Below, piece after piece: positions 1 to 28,330 of a stretch of DNA of 64,000 nt. Positions within the stretch are counted from its first letter, which is position 1. Each line of letters begins with the position of its first letter. The position numbers and the translations under genes were made by a program. The DNA comes from Dreissena polymorpha (Eukaryota > Mollusca > Bivalvia > Myida > Dreissenidae): NCBI RefSeq assembly GCF_020536995.1, contig NC_068362.1, forward strand, positions 98,437,085-98,501,084, read 5' to 3'. The notes beneath the pieces were generated by a model. The model was not told the origin of the DNA. It saw only the letters and a list, made by a program, of their open reading frames with translations, and did no database searches.

Positions 1-766
1 AAAATTGGTGTATGATAAATAATATGGCAGTCAACCCAAATAAAACTACTTGCATGACTATAGGATCACGCCAAAAACCTAAACATTCAGAAGATCTAAA
101 TTTGTTTGTAAATAACTCAAAAATAAAACATGTTGCAACCCAAAAACTTCTAGGTATCCATATTGATAAACATTAAATTGGAAGGCCCATGTTGATATAA
201 CTTGTTCAAAACTTGTTTCGAAATTATCACTGTTCAGGCGTACACAATATTTTCTAACACCTGAGATGAAAATTATGTTCTATAATGCGTATGTAACACC
301 AATTATTGATTATGGATGTGTCACATGGCAAATTGCAAATACTAGAGACATAAACAGAATATCAAAACTGCAAAGAAGGTTTTTAAGAGTAATATTACGT
401 AATAACTTAAATAAAAATGATTATGATTTATCACAAAAAATACAATGGCTTTCTTTTGAAAACAGATGTAAATATTTCACATGTATAATTATTTACAAAT
501 CTCTTCATAATTTAACGCGAACATATATTGACGACTTGATAAAACTGGTGAAAAACAATAATTGCAATTTAAGATCGATATCAAACAATGATTTGACGCA
601 TAAAACACCTCACTCAAACCTTTTAAAAAAGTCGTTCAGTTACTCTGGTTTGGAAATATGGAACCACATAGCGGTTAGTATTCGTTAATCTCTCACTCTC
701 ACCACTTTCAAACATAGGCTTAAGAAATATTTCCTCCTTGAGGCGCAAAATGAGTATCACGCGTAG
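1..766 (+). pseudogene. LINE reverse transcriptase, C-terminal remnant
   Basis: Translation gives the conserved post-palm region of LINE reverse transcriptases: a 'NPxKT' motif, 'QKLLGIHID' before about 175, then 'YVTPIIDYGCVTW' and 'ISKLQRRFLRVIL' from 266 on, and 'FKHRLKKYF' near the end. The frame is broken once near 173-177, where one base seems missing between 'HIDKH' and 'NWKAHVD'. An in-frame TAA at 686-688 precedes the last 26 codons, and the natural stop is TAG at 764-766. The element is therefore dead. It is a shortened copy typical of bivalve genomes. Confidence 0.75.
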
Positions 767-1146
767 TAACATTTTTCTGTTTTCCTCTTATTCAAAAGTC
801 AAATCGTCCTCCATAAGTGTCGTAATGATTACTGTAGATTTAATTTCTGCAAACAAATATGTACATATTGCTTTTTCAAACTATTTGTATAGCAAGGAGG
901 TGCAGGCTATTCTTCATAACAGTTGTGTAATTTCATATCCTATTGTGAACAACACTGGTCATGAATATTGTTTTCTGTAATTATAATATTTGTGTATATC
1001 AGCCACTTCTATCAATCGTAAACTATTTCAATAATAATGTATTCCACGTTTTTAAACTCTGACTTTGTACAATAATGTACGCGGCTGTTTTTGTTAACTT
1101 TTTGTTATTGTTATTGGTCGTGTTAATTAAGATATGGTAACTGTAT

Positions 1147-1149
<3 letters not shown>

Positions 1150-1234
<85 letters not shown>
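1150..1234. repeat. (TG)n microsatellite
   Basis: About 42 uninterrupted TG dinucleotides, followed by a decayed TG/CG-rich stretch to about 1290. It lies inside the 3' UTR of the LINE. The poly-His-Thr frame on the other strand is only a by-product. Confidence 0.95.
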
Positions 1235-1237
<3 letters not shown>

Positions 1238-1890
1238 GGTGTGTGCGTGCGCGCGTAATTGTGTGCGTGCGTGCGTTAGAGTGTGTGCATAATGGGAAAA
1301 TGTAATCAACAATACATTTATATTCTTAAATACTTTCTGTTAATAAATACTTGTTCCTTGAGACCATTTCAATATGGAAGAGAAATTAATAATATAAGAG
1401 AAGTCATATAATATACTTGCTTTTTATGACACTTCTATTACACTGTTACAGTACTCTTATGTCCGTCAAAGTCTACATGTTTGCATTATAATGTAGAATT
1501 GCATTATACATACCATAGTTGTTTGAAGGCTTCATTGAAAATAAGATTGCCATTGTTAAACTGTTTGTATGACTTTGTATCAATTTGTTGTCTTAATGAG
1601 TTACCTTCGGAAAATAAAGAGATTATAATTATTATTAATATTAATATTATTATTATTATTATTATTGTAATATATATTTATTTCTAAAATGTTATAGTTA
1701 TTTGACTAAATAGATTTGATGCATCAACAATATGCAAATATATTGACAAGTCCCCTGTATATTAAATATTCGAGACATAGCATGAATGCTTAAATTTGAA
1801 CGTTAGCAAAATAATACAGTAAAATGATCTTGTAAGGTCATGTATTATATTTTTATACAAGCACATATAATGACATATTGAGACGCAACA

Positions 1891-1891
1891 A

Positions 1892-1929
<38 letters not shown>
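1891..1929. repeat. (TA)n tract on the left side of the PLE
   Basis: A run of TA dinucleotides directly abutting the 3' end of the Penelope-like element. A matching longer (TA)n lies on the element's other side, which suggests that the element landed in a TA microsatellite. Confidence 0.9.
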
Positions 1930-1934
<5 letters not shown>

Positions 1935-2466
1935 TATAAGTAAAATGTAATAATCCAGATTGTGAATATTATATAATAAAAGTAAAAACACGTGTCTGGG
2001 ATTTTAAATATATATTGATTTAGCCAACGCGTTTCGCATAGCTCATCAGGGCATAATACAATATATTACAACGTCAAAATGTCATGGAGATAACGTCATA
2101 TCAATTATGACGTCATAACGTCAATAAATATTAAATGAAATTTAATTTGGGTTTAAATACATGTATAAAATGTTGTTCTTTTGCTAACCTAGCTGAAATA
2201 TTGTTCGAAAATAGCTTATAAAATGGAAATATTTTAAATTTTGGTTCATTATGTGAACATTCATCTAAATGTTTACTTAAAGGCATCTGTCTTGTTGAGG
2301 GGTCTCGCATTTGTTGTTCATGGACAGATCGCCTATTTCTTAGTTTATCGCCAGTTTGGCCTATATAATATTGTTTGCATCCATTGCATACTAATACATA
2401 AATCACATTTTGTATATCACATGAGATATTAGTTTTTATTTTGAACATTTTGCCATTAAAATCAAA
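1930..2466 (-). repeat. 3' pseudo-LTR of the PLE
   Basis: A direct repeat of 5676-6212 at a constant offset of 3746 bp. It holds the last part of ORF2 (from the GIY-YIG domain), the stop at 2131 and the 3' UTR with a hammerhead motif. The segment around 2060-2125 contains several ACGTCA words and one TGACGTCA palindrome. Confidence 0.9.
2020..2056 (-). ncRNA. Hammerhead ribozyme motif, 3' pseudo-LTR
   Basis: The minus strand reads stem I GCC (2052-2050), core CTGATGA (2049-2043), stem II GC-TAT-GC, GAAA, a minimal stem III (C-GC-G), then TT and the pairing GGC (2025-2023). This fits the type I hammerhead with a very short stem III known from Penelope-like elements. A 2x2 internal loop followed by three more pairs can extend stem I. 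The predicted cleavage is between 2026 and 2025. Confidence 0.8.
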
Positions 2467-4449
2467 AGAATTCCCTTCAATAATATAACCACACAGGGCG
2501 CATCTAGGGTCATTACATTTGGATACTCTTGGTTCTTGAGATGAAAAGTAAGATTTGGTTAACAGACGTTTTAAATTAGGTGGCTGTCGCTTACATTTTA
2601 TTATCTTCTGATTTGAAATTATTTTATTCATAACCGGGTCTGTTTGTAAAATGTCAATGTTGTTTTTTAATACGCCAAACAGTTCTTTATTTTTTGGATT
2701 TTGTGTTGAAATAAATGGAATTATATTACTCTTGTCTTTTTGTGTTGATTTTGAAAGTAATTCATGTTTAGGGATGGAAAGTGCTTTTTTAATACCTGTA
2801 TTTATAATAGATTGTGGATATTTTCTTTGAATAAGGGAATGTTTAAGTTCATTTAAACGTTTTAGTTTAAGTTTATCATTCGAAACTATGGTGCAGATCC
2901 GTTTCGCTAAAGTGAAAGGAATATTTATCTTTGTGTGTTTATTATGACACGAGGTAAAATTAAGATATTGTTTAGAATCAGTTTCTTTGTAATATATATC
3001 AGTATTAATTTCAGTATTGTTTTTTATAATCAATATATCAAGAAATGGTAACTCGAGTGTGCTTGTTTGCATTGTAAACTTGATATCCGAATGTAAGTTG
3101 TTTAAAATAGTATAAAAGTTTTGAAGTTCATGGGGAAATTTTGTCCAGAAAATAAAGCAATCGTCTAGAAATCTTTTCCAAAATGTTTTTATAAAAGAAA
3201 GAAATTCATCATTATAAATTGATCCAATTCTTGCATATAGTTTTTGTTCTAAAAATCCCACTACCAATGTAGCGTATGTTGGCGCGAATTTAGTACCCAT
3301 TGCAGTCCCTTTAGATTGGTTGTAGTACTTATCATCAAAATTGAAGTTATTATTTTCAAGTATTATTTTTATGCCTTCTTTTATAAACCGTTGTGAAAAC
3401 CTTTCATTAACCGAATCTGGATATTTTTGAAGCCAATATTCAATAGCTTCTAAACCAAGAGTATGCGGTATATTAGAATATAAATTAATTACATCAAATG
3501 ATACTAATGTACTTGACTCTGGAACTTGTGGAGGTATATGTTTTAGGAAATCTATGTTATTTGTTATATTGCTATTGACATATTTTACAAACGGTTTTAA
3601 CAAGATATCCAATAAAGAACTTAAACGACTTGTTTCACAGTTAGTTCCAGCGACTATTGGGCGAAAGTTTAAATCGTCTGGATCCATTAACTCTATATAT
3701 TCTGAATTGCTATGTTTAATTGCATCCTGAATGATTTTACTTTTATGAATTTTTGGAAGACCATAAAATAGGCTTGTTTTCCATTCGAATTTTACTAAGA
3801 AATCATTTTCCTGTTGAGTTAGTTTATTATTTTCCTTTAGTAAATTGCGTATTTTTGAAAGTGTTATTTGACTACCATTATCAGGGATTTGTTTATAATA
3901 TTCAACGTCATTTAACATTGCTAATAATTGTCTTCTATAAAAGTCTGTATTCATTATAACAATTCCGCCACCCTTATCTGCTTCTTTAATAGTTATGGAT
4001 TTGTCTTCTGCTAATAAATCTATAGCTTTTCTTTCTTTTAATGATATGTTATGTTTAGTGTCATTTTCCATTTGAGAATGTTGAAGGCAAAGTGTTCGAG
4101 TAACATTTATATAATGGTCTAGTGTATTATTTCTATGTTTAGGTGGATAAAATGACGTTTGATTTTTTACAATAGAATTGTTTGTATTATTATGAACACT
4201 ATTATTAAAAAACTCTTTAAGCCTAAGTGATCTATGAAAATCATCCACATCTTTTATTTGATCATAAGAATCATTTTTATATTTAGGTGTTGGTGTAAAT
4301 TTAAAACCCCTCAATAAGACGTCAATTTCAGTTTGAGATAATGATCTTTTTGAAAAATTGTAAATTTTTGTAAATAATTTTGAATTTTCAGCTAGGTTAC
4401 CTAAAGTTTCTATGTCGGACTGCTCCACTCCCTGCCTCCTTCTAAAAAA
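2131..4449 (-). CDS. PLE ORF2: Penelope-type reverse transcriptase with GIY-YIG endonuclease
   Basis: The protein copies element RNA and nicks target DNA. Counting from the GTG at 4428, the N-terminal motif 'LLRGFKFTPTP' is at 38-48 and 'FRPIVAG' at 255-261. RT motif A 'SFDVINLYSNIP' is at 310-321, motif B 'GTAMGTKFAP' at 374-383 and the catalytic 'FLDD' at 420-423. The PLE-specific region 'IPFTLAKRI' follows near 503, a Cys cluster 'CNDPRCALC' at 638-646, and the GIY-YIG domain from 'IYVLVC' at 676 through 'YYIGQTG' and 'LRNRRSVH'. The frame opens after a TGA at 4452-4450 and has no ATG for over 100 codons. It overlaps the end of ORF1 in the -1 frame, so translation probably depends on frameshifting from ORF1. 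The presence of the nuclease places it among the endonuclease-bearing (EN+) PLEs. Confidence 0.9.
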   Translation of the reverse strand, partial: FFRRRQGVEQSDIETLGNLAENSKLFTKIYNFSKRSLSQTEIDVLLRGFKFTPTPKYKNDSYDQIKDVDDFHRSLRLKEFFNNSVHNNTNNSIVKNQTSFYPPKHRNNTLDHYINVTRTLCLQHSQMENDTKHNISLKERKAIDLLAEDKSITIKEADKGGGIVIMNTDFYRRQLLAMLNDVEYYKQIPDNGSQITLSKIRNLLKENNKLTQQENDFLVKFEWKTSLFYGLPKIHKSKIIQDAIKHSNSEYIELMDPDDLNFRPIVAGTNCETSRLSSLLDILLKPFVKYVNSNITNNIDFLKHIPPQVPESSTLVSFDVINLYSNIPHTLGLEAIEYWLQKYPDSVNERFSQRFIKEGIKIILENNNFNFDDKYYNQSKGTAMGTKFAPTYATLVVGFLEQKLYARIGSIYNDEFLSFIKTFWKRFLDDCFIFWTKFPHELQNFYTILNNLHSDIKFTMQTSTLELPFLDILIIKNNTEINTDIYYKETDSKQYLNFTSCHNKHTKINIPFTLAKRICTIVSNDKLKLKRLNELKHSLIQRKYPQSIINTGIKKALSIPKHELLSKSTQKDKSNIIPFISTQNPKNKELFGVLKNNIDILQTDPVMNKIISNQKIIKCKRQPPNLKRLLTKSYFSSQEPRVSKCNDPRCALCGYIIEGNSFDFNGKMFKIKTNISCDIQNVIYVLVCNGCKQYYIGQTGDKLRNRRSVHEQQMRDPSTRQMPLSKHLDECSHNEPKFKIFPFYKLFSNNISARLAKEQHFIHVFKPKLNFI

Positions 4450-5648
4450 TCAACGTTAAATTCGCTTGGTTTGTTGTCGTTATCGTGCAATATGTCGTCG
4501 CTCGTATTGTTGTTGTTTCTATAGTTTCTTCTGTATGAAGACCTTGTGTTATCTCTTATATTGCTTCTGTTTGAAGTGGAATTGTTTCTTTGGAAATTGT
4601 TATGTAATTCGATGTTGGTATTATTAATTTTTAAAAGAACTTCTCTTACAATACTTTCCACGTCTATATTTTGTAAACAGCTTGTTTGATTTTGTTGCAG
4701 ATTTCTTCTTTGCGAGTGTTGTTTATTGGTGTTTCTTTCTTGACTGTTGTAGTTGTATGTTGTTTTAAGATTTTGGTAGTTGGTGGTATTTTTTCGGACA
4801 GCATCCGCATATGAAGAGGGTTGATTTTTGTTTACGAAGTCTTGTTTTTTAAAGAATGGATTTTTATTTTCATGTTCCTTTATGAATTCTTCTTCGTATT
4901 TTGAAAGCCATTTTTCATTGTTTCCCCATCTTTTATGTGAAATTTCTTCATTTCGTTGCGTTTCCGTTTTCCAAAGTTCTACCAGTGTCCGTGCTGTTCT
5001 TCCGTTGCATTTTGAATGTATCAATTTGAATATTTCTTCGTCGATGCGCTTGAATTTCTCACAGTTTGAAGAAGCACGTAATGACTGCAATTCTGTTTGG
5101 ATATTGAAGTCATTCAATACGGCCCTTTCTCTAACTGATTTCTGATCGATATTTTCATTCGGTATTTCTTTTTTCTGTAAATGTTTTGGTATTACCATTG
5201 GAGTTGATCTTAACCATTTAGAATATTTTTCAAAATGGCCTTTATTTTTTATCATGGACCAGTACGTACTTTTTCGTATTTCCATTTTGTTGTGCCATAT
5301 ATTTGATATTTCCATTTTTATTTTTAGTGCTTCTCTTTCAAATATGTTATTGTTTTCCTCGTTATTTTCGTGGTTCACGGATATTTCGGGCTTCGGTATA
5401 TTTTGAGAAATTTCATGTACAGCTGATTTTATGTCAGCGACAATGTCATCTTTCCTAATGGCAGTATTATTATTTTTTGCAATTGCCGCGCTCAAATCGT
5501 TAATTGCGGTCAATATCAGCGACAGTTTATCGTCTATTGATTTTAAGAAACAACTATTATCCTCCTCCATGACTTCCTCATTCGAGTTTGATTTCGAGCA
5601 ATCCGACGAATCAGACAATTCTTCAAGTTTTGCTCTCTTCGGTCCCAT
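4410..5648 (-). CDS. PLE ORF1: coiled-coil and basic, Asn/Gln-rich protein of unknown function
   Basis: The start chosen is the ATG at 5648 ('MGPKRAK'); five upstream codons in frame contain no ATG. The product is about 412 residues. It has an acidic Ser-rich N-terminus, a predicted helical or coiled-coil stretch ('SIDDKLSLILTAINDL'), a charged helical middle with several Trp residues ('KRWGNNEKWLSKYEEEF'), and a basic Asn/Gln/Arg-rich tail like an RNA-binding region. I do not recognise a named domain. By position and composition it may be a nucleic-acid chaperone comparable to LINE ORF1 proteins; that is inference. Its last 13 codons overlap the ORF2 frame. Confidence 0.75.
   Translation of the reverse strand: MGPKRAKLEELSDSSDCSKSNSNEEVMEEDNSCFLKSIDDKLSLILTAINDLSAAIAKNNNTAIRKDDIVADIKSAVHEISQNIPKPEISVNHENNEENNNIFEREALKIKMEISNIWHNKMEIRKSTYWSMIKNKGHFEKYSKWLRSTPMVIPKHLQKKEIPNENIDQKSVRERAVLNDFNIQTELQSLRASSNCEKFKRIDEEIFKLIHSKCNGRTARTLVELWKTETQRNEEISHKRWGNNEKWLSKYEEEFIKEHENKNPFFKKQDFVNKNQPSSYADAVRKNTTNYQNLKTTYNYNSQERNTNKQHSQRRNLQQNQTSCLQNIDVESIVREVLLKINNTNIELHNNFQRNNSTSNRSNIRDNTRSSYRRNYRNNNNTSDDILHDNDNKPSEFNVDFLEGGREWSSPT
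4443..4449 (-). promoter_or_regulatory. Candidate -1 ribosomal frameshift site (T TTT TTA)
   Basis: ORF1 reads GAT TTT TTA GAA here, so the heptamer T TTT TTA is in the exact phase required of an X XXY YYZ slippery site. Slipping back one base leads straight into the ORF2 frame, whose preceding stop (4452-4450) lies just upstream of the heptamer. ORF1 then ends at 4410. I could not establish a stable downstream pseudoknot by eye. Confidence 0.6.
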
Positions 5649-5675
5649 GAACACGCTGCACAATCCGTTATATAT

Positions 5676-6212
5676 AGTTATATAAGTAAAATGTAATAAT
5701 CCAGATTGTGAATATTATATAATAAAAGTAAAAACACGTGTCTGGGATTTTAAATATATATTGATTTAGCCAACGCGTTTCGCATAGCTCATCAGGGCAT
5801 AATACAATATATTACAACGTCAAAATGTCATGGAGATAACGTCATATCAATTATGACGTCATAACGTCAATAAATATTAAATGAAATTTAATTTGGGTTT
5901 AAATACATGTATAAAATGTTGTTCTTTTGCTAACCTAGCTGAAATATTGTTCGAAAATAGCTTATAAAATGGAAATATTTTAAATTTTGGTTCATTATGT
6001 GAACATTCATCTAAATGTTTACTTAAAGGCATCTGTCTTGTTGAGGGGTCTCGCATTTGTTGTTCATGGACAGATCGCCTATTTCTTAGTTTATCGCCAG
6101 TTTGGCCTATATAATATTGTTTGCATCCATTGCATACTAATACATAAATCACATTTTGTATATCACATGAGATATTAGTTTTTATTTTGAACATTTTGCC
6201 ATTAAAATCAAA
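5676..6212 (-). repeat. 5' pseudo-LTR of the PLE
   Basis: This copy of 1930-2466 lies upstream of ORF1 in the element's own direction and is truncated inside the GIY-YIG domain. The 105-codon frame at 5877-6194 is the same as the end of ORF2 and is not a separate gene. In PLEs the upstream pseudo-LTR is thought to supply the promoter for the full-length copy. Confidence 0.9.
5766..5802 (-). ncRNA. Hammerhead ribozyme motif, 5' pseudo-LTR
   Basis: The same motif as at 2020-2056, shifted by 3746 bp, with core CTGATGA at 5795-5789 and GAAA just downstream. Cleavage is predicted between 5772 and 5771. Hammerheads in both repeats would release a unit-length RNA from a tandem transcript. Confidence 0.8.
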
Positions 6213-6262
6213 GTTGGCTAAATCAATATATATTTAAAATCCCAGACACGTGTTTTTACTTT

Positions 6263-6270
<8 letters not shown>
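6213..6270 (+). repeat. Short inverted tail of the PLE
   Basis: Reverse complement of 1970-2027 (and of 5716-5773), joined directly to the truncated end of the 5' pseudo-LTR. It begins 'gttggctaaatc'; the predicted hammerhead cut lies between its third and fourth bases. Short inverted pieces at this position are a recognised feature of Penelope insertions. Confidence 0.85.

Positions 6271-6338
<68 letters not shown>
6266..6338. repeat. (TA)n tract on the right side of the PLE
   Basis: About 36 TA dinucleotides directly after the inverted tail. Together with 1891-1929 this marks the probable insertion target. Confidence 0.9.
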
Positions 6339-6340
<2 letters not shown>

Positions 6341-6621
6341 AACATACATGTCGTCGAGCTTTCTATTAACGAATTTAAGAAAGTTTTTTTCATATATGAT
6401 TTTTCAATCAATAAAGTAATATTTTTAAAACAGTCATGGCTTAATTTTGCATAAAAATAACACAACCAACAAATTACAACATCGTCTAGCGTCATTTCCA
6501 CATTACTACTTCTCTGACTCAGTCCATATATTCCGGATTAGGGGCAACTTTGTTTTTCTTCAGTAAATCATACCGCATACCGAAATCGTCAATGCTGAAA
6601 ATAAAATAGCGCTTATAAACA

Positions 6622-7226
6622 GGAGACTGACTCAGCATGCACACTTACATTCAGGAGACTGACTCAGCATGCACACTTACATTCAGGAGACTGACTCAGC
6701 ATGCACACTTACATACAGGAGACTGACTCAGCATGCACACTTACATTCAGGAGACTGACTCAGCATGCACACTTACATTCAGTAGACTGACTCAGCATGC
6801 ACACTTACATTCAGGAGACTGACTCAGCATGCACACTTACATTCAGGAGACTGACTCAGCATGCACACTTACATTCAGGAGACTGACTCAGCATGCACAC
6901 TTACATACAGGAGACTGACTCAGCATGCACACTTACATTCAGGAGACTGACTCAGCATGCACACTTACATTCAGTAGACTGACTCAGCATGCACACTTAC
7001 ATTCAGGAGACTGACTCAGCATGCACACTTACATTCAGGAGACTGACTCAGCATGCACACTTACATTCAGGAGACTGACTCAGCATGCACACTTACATTC
7101 AGGAGACTGACTCAGCATGCACACTTACATTCAGGAGACTGACTCAGCATGCACACTTACATTCAGGAGACTGACTCAGCATGCACACTTACATTCAGGA
7201 GACTCAGCATGCACACTTACATTCAT
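6622..7226. repeat. 32-bp minisatellite, about 19 units
   Basis: The unit reads roughly 'gagactgactcagcatgcac' followed by 'acttacattcag'. Most units are identical. A 'cataca' variant occurs at about 6714 and 6906, and a 'cagtag' variant recurs with the same 192-bp spacing, so a block of six units was itself duplicated. The final unit is shortened. No gene is implied by the open frame running through it. Confidence 0.95.
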
Positions 7227-7411
7227 CTTTCAAAATGGTTTACAAAACTACTTTCCTTTTATATGCGTTTTCATGTTGTCTGCATGTTTGCTTCACTCGT
7301 TCGAATACAAAACTGATAAATGCGAGGGCATCTATATTAAATTAAATTAAAATCCAAGGGACAGTTTAAGAAAAGAACAAAACAAAAGCACACGTCGAAG
7401 TGTCGTACAAA

Positions 7412-7445
7412 TCATACATACTCTTCATCCAGCGGTTCTTCCTCC
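7412..7445 (-). other. Possible alternative last exon of prominin
   Basis: The minus strand shows a good 3' splice site ('ttttattttccag') followed by a 34-base stretch reading EEEPLDEEYV and a TGA if entered in phase 2. It lies about 1 kb downstream of the exon that already ends with a stop. No donor in the 8400-8519 exon supplies the right phase without hitting that stop, so its use is unproven. Vertebrate prominin C-termini are alternatively spliced, which is why it is noted. Confidence 0.25.
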
Positions 7446-7477
7446 CTGGAAAATAAAAACGAAATGTACATACGGCT

Positions 7478-7686
7478 TGTTCTGGGAAAACTGGCATTAA
7501 TGCAAAGGCGAATCAGGGACGACATTTTCAGCTATTATTTTATTTTGTATAAGAGAAGTCTCTTGTTATGGAAAAATCCACATAAGGCGGAAAATGTCGT
7601 CCCTGACTAGCCAGTGCGGACTGTACATGCTAATAAGGGACGACACGTTGCGCATATACAGTAGGCCCAGTTTTATCAGAAGGCAC
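7478..7686. mobile_element. MITE family M2 copy (hairpin type)
   Basis: It begins 'ctgggaaaactggcattaat' and ends near 'gcccagttttatcagaa', its inverted counterpart. The inside has paired 'gggacgaca' and 'tgtcgtccc' words. Five other copies of the family are in the window. Confidence 0.7.
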
Positions 7687-8149
7687 CCCTACATTATCAA
7701 GGCTATACACATGTTTAATTTAAGAGGTTGCCATAGTTAGTTTATCTTCATTTTGAAAAATAAAATGACCGAGCTTTCCAAAAGCAAATTAAAAAAAAAC
7801 ATAATTATTTTTATTTACACTACTTAAAAATATAGTTTTTAACGTTAAAAACGGTTCATTTAATGACAAAGTCTGCTGTAAACACTTTATAGAAAAGAAA
7901 ACACATCTCTTTACACAGCTTAAAATAAAGTTTTAAACGTAAAATACGGTTTTTATATGTTGGTCTAATGGACTATGATTATCTATATATAAATAACTAT
8001 GTAGGGTGGCCATCTGTTGCTTGGGTCCTGATTAGCAAAATATTCGCCAAACCTATTTGTGAATGCACAATGCTAGAATGAGAAGAGCATTCTTAAGAAG
8101 ACTGCAACTATTATATGAAAAGCCTCATGCGGAAATACGAAATACTCCG

Positions 8150-8335
8150 CCAGTGTAGCTCAAGCCCAGCCTGCGCAACCGCGGCGTTTGGTCTGGTCCG
8201 CTTATGGGACTATGAAACATTGCGTGACTTTACAGCGTATAAAAGCTCCTGACTAAACTGCGCGACTGTACATATTGGTTTTAAGCCACGCCTGTCGCAT
8301 ATAGCATAAGACCCATTTTCGCATGAAGCGGTTCA
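8150..8335. mobile_element. Probable partial copy of MITE family M3
   Basis: It ends in 'gcataagacccattttcgca', the same terminus as the better preserved M3 element at 59476-59683. The other end is not clear. It lies between the possible alternative exon and the prominin poly(A) signal. Confidence 0.4.
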
Positions 8336-8348
8336 TAATTCAACCCAT

Positions 8349-8354
8349 TTTATT
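8349..8354 (-). terminator. Poly(A) signal AATAAA for prominin
   Basis: AATAAA on the minus strand, 46 bases downstream of the stop codon at 8402-8400. It supports that exon as a genuine last exon. Confidence 0.6.
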
Positions 8355-8399
8355 TTAGAGTTTAGTTTACGACTCATTTAAAGGACGGCCCCTGATGAC

Positions 8400-27888
<19,489 letters not shown>

Positions 27889-28002
27889 CTGAAAAAAGGA
27901 AGGACAAGGCATCGGTTACTTAAATTTTAATCAAATTCAGCATCGAAATAGTTCCTGTATGCAATCCTTTTTGATATCTTTTCGATTTGTTATCAAAATC
28001 GA

Positions 28003-28102
28003 NNNNNNNNNNNNNNNNNNNNNNNNNNNNNNNNNNNNNNNNNNNNNNNNNNNNNNNNNNNNNNNNNNNNNNNNNNNNNNNNNNNNNNNNNNNNNNNNNN
28101 NN
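28003..28102. other. Assembly gap, exactly 100 N
   Basis: A run of exactly 100 N, the usual placeholder for a gap of unknown size. The missing 5' exons of prominin may lie in or beyond it; I cannot follow the gene across it. Confidence 0.98.
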
Positions 28103-28330
28103 TTCTATTTTCCCAACAGTGTAATTACAAATGTGATTATGAGAGAAAGCATTGTTTAAGAAAATTATTTTATATTATGCAATTTTATTTCAGTATTAAT
28201 ATGACTAAACTTTAAAAGATAATAAACTAGTTTTACTTGACAGATGGCTTTTAAATTCACATCTGTTTAAATGGGGATGTGCTAATAGTTATTTATATTA
28301 ATTAAACTTAAATTATCCGACGACAAAAAT

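Larger units (their letters stand above)
1..1670 (+). mobile_element. 3' end of a non-LTR retrotransposon (LINE), cut by the window edge
   Basis: The first 766 bases encode the C-terminal part of a LINE reverse transcriptase. They are followed by an AT-rich 3' UTR holding a (TG)n tract. The element seems to end in 'ggaaaataaagag' followed by (ATT)n at about 1620-1670, the kind of AATAAA plus simple-repeat tail that CR1/Jockey-type LINEs carry. The exact 3' end is inferred from that tail. The 5' part lies outside the window, so the clade cannot be fixed. Confidence 0.7.
1930..6270 (-). mobile_element. Penelope-like element, complete in appearance, with pseudo-LTRs
   Basis: In minus-strand order: a short inverted tail (6270-6213), a 5' pseudo-LTR that is a truncated copy of the element's own 3' end (6212-5676), ORF1 (5648-4410), ORF2 with reverse transcriptase and GIY-YIG nuclease (to 2131), and the 3' UTR or 3' pseudo-LTR (2466-1930). 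The two pseudo-LTRs are offset by 3746 bp and I found no differences by eye. The tandem partial copy plus the short inverted piece is the known architecture of Penelope-type insertions. Both ORFs are open and the repeats match, so the insertion looks young. (TA)n flanks both ends. Confidence 0.9.

Noticed and set aside
1127-1312. Open frame of His-Thr repeats on the minus strand
   Set aside because: It is the translation of a (TG)n microsatellite.
5877-6194. A separate 105-codon GIY-YIG gene
   Set aside because: It is identical to the end of PLE ORF2 and lies in the truncated 5' pseudo-LTR.
6622-7226. CRISPR-like array
   Set aside because: Units are contiguous with no unique spacers, and the genome is animal; it is a minisatellite.
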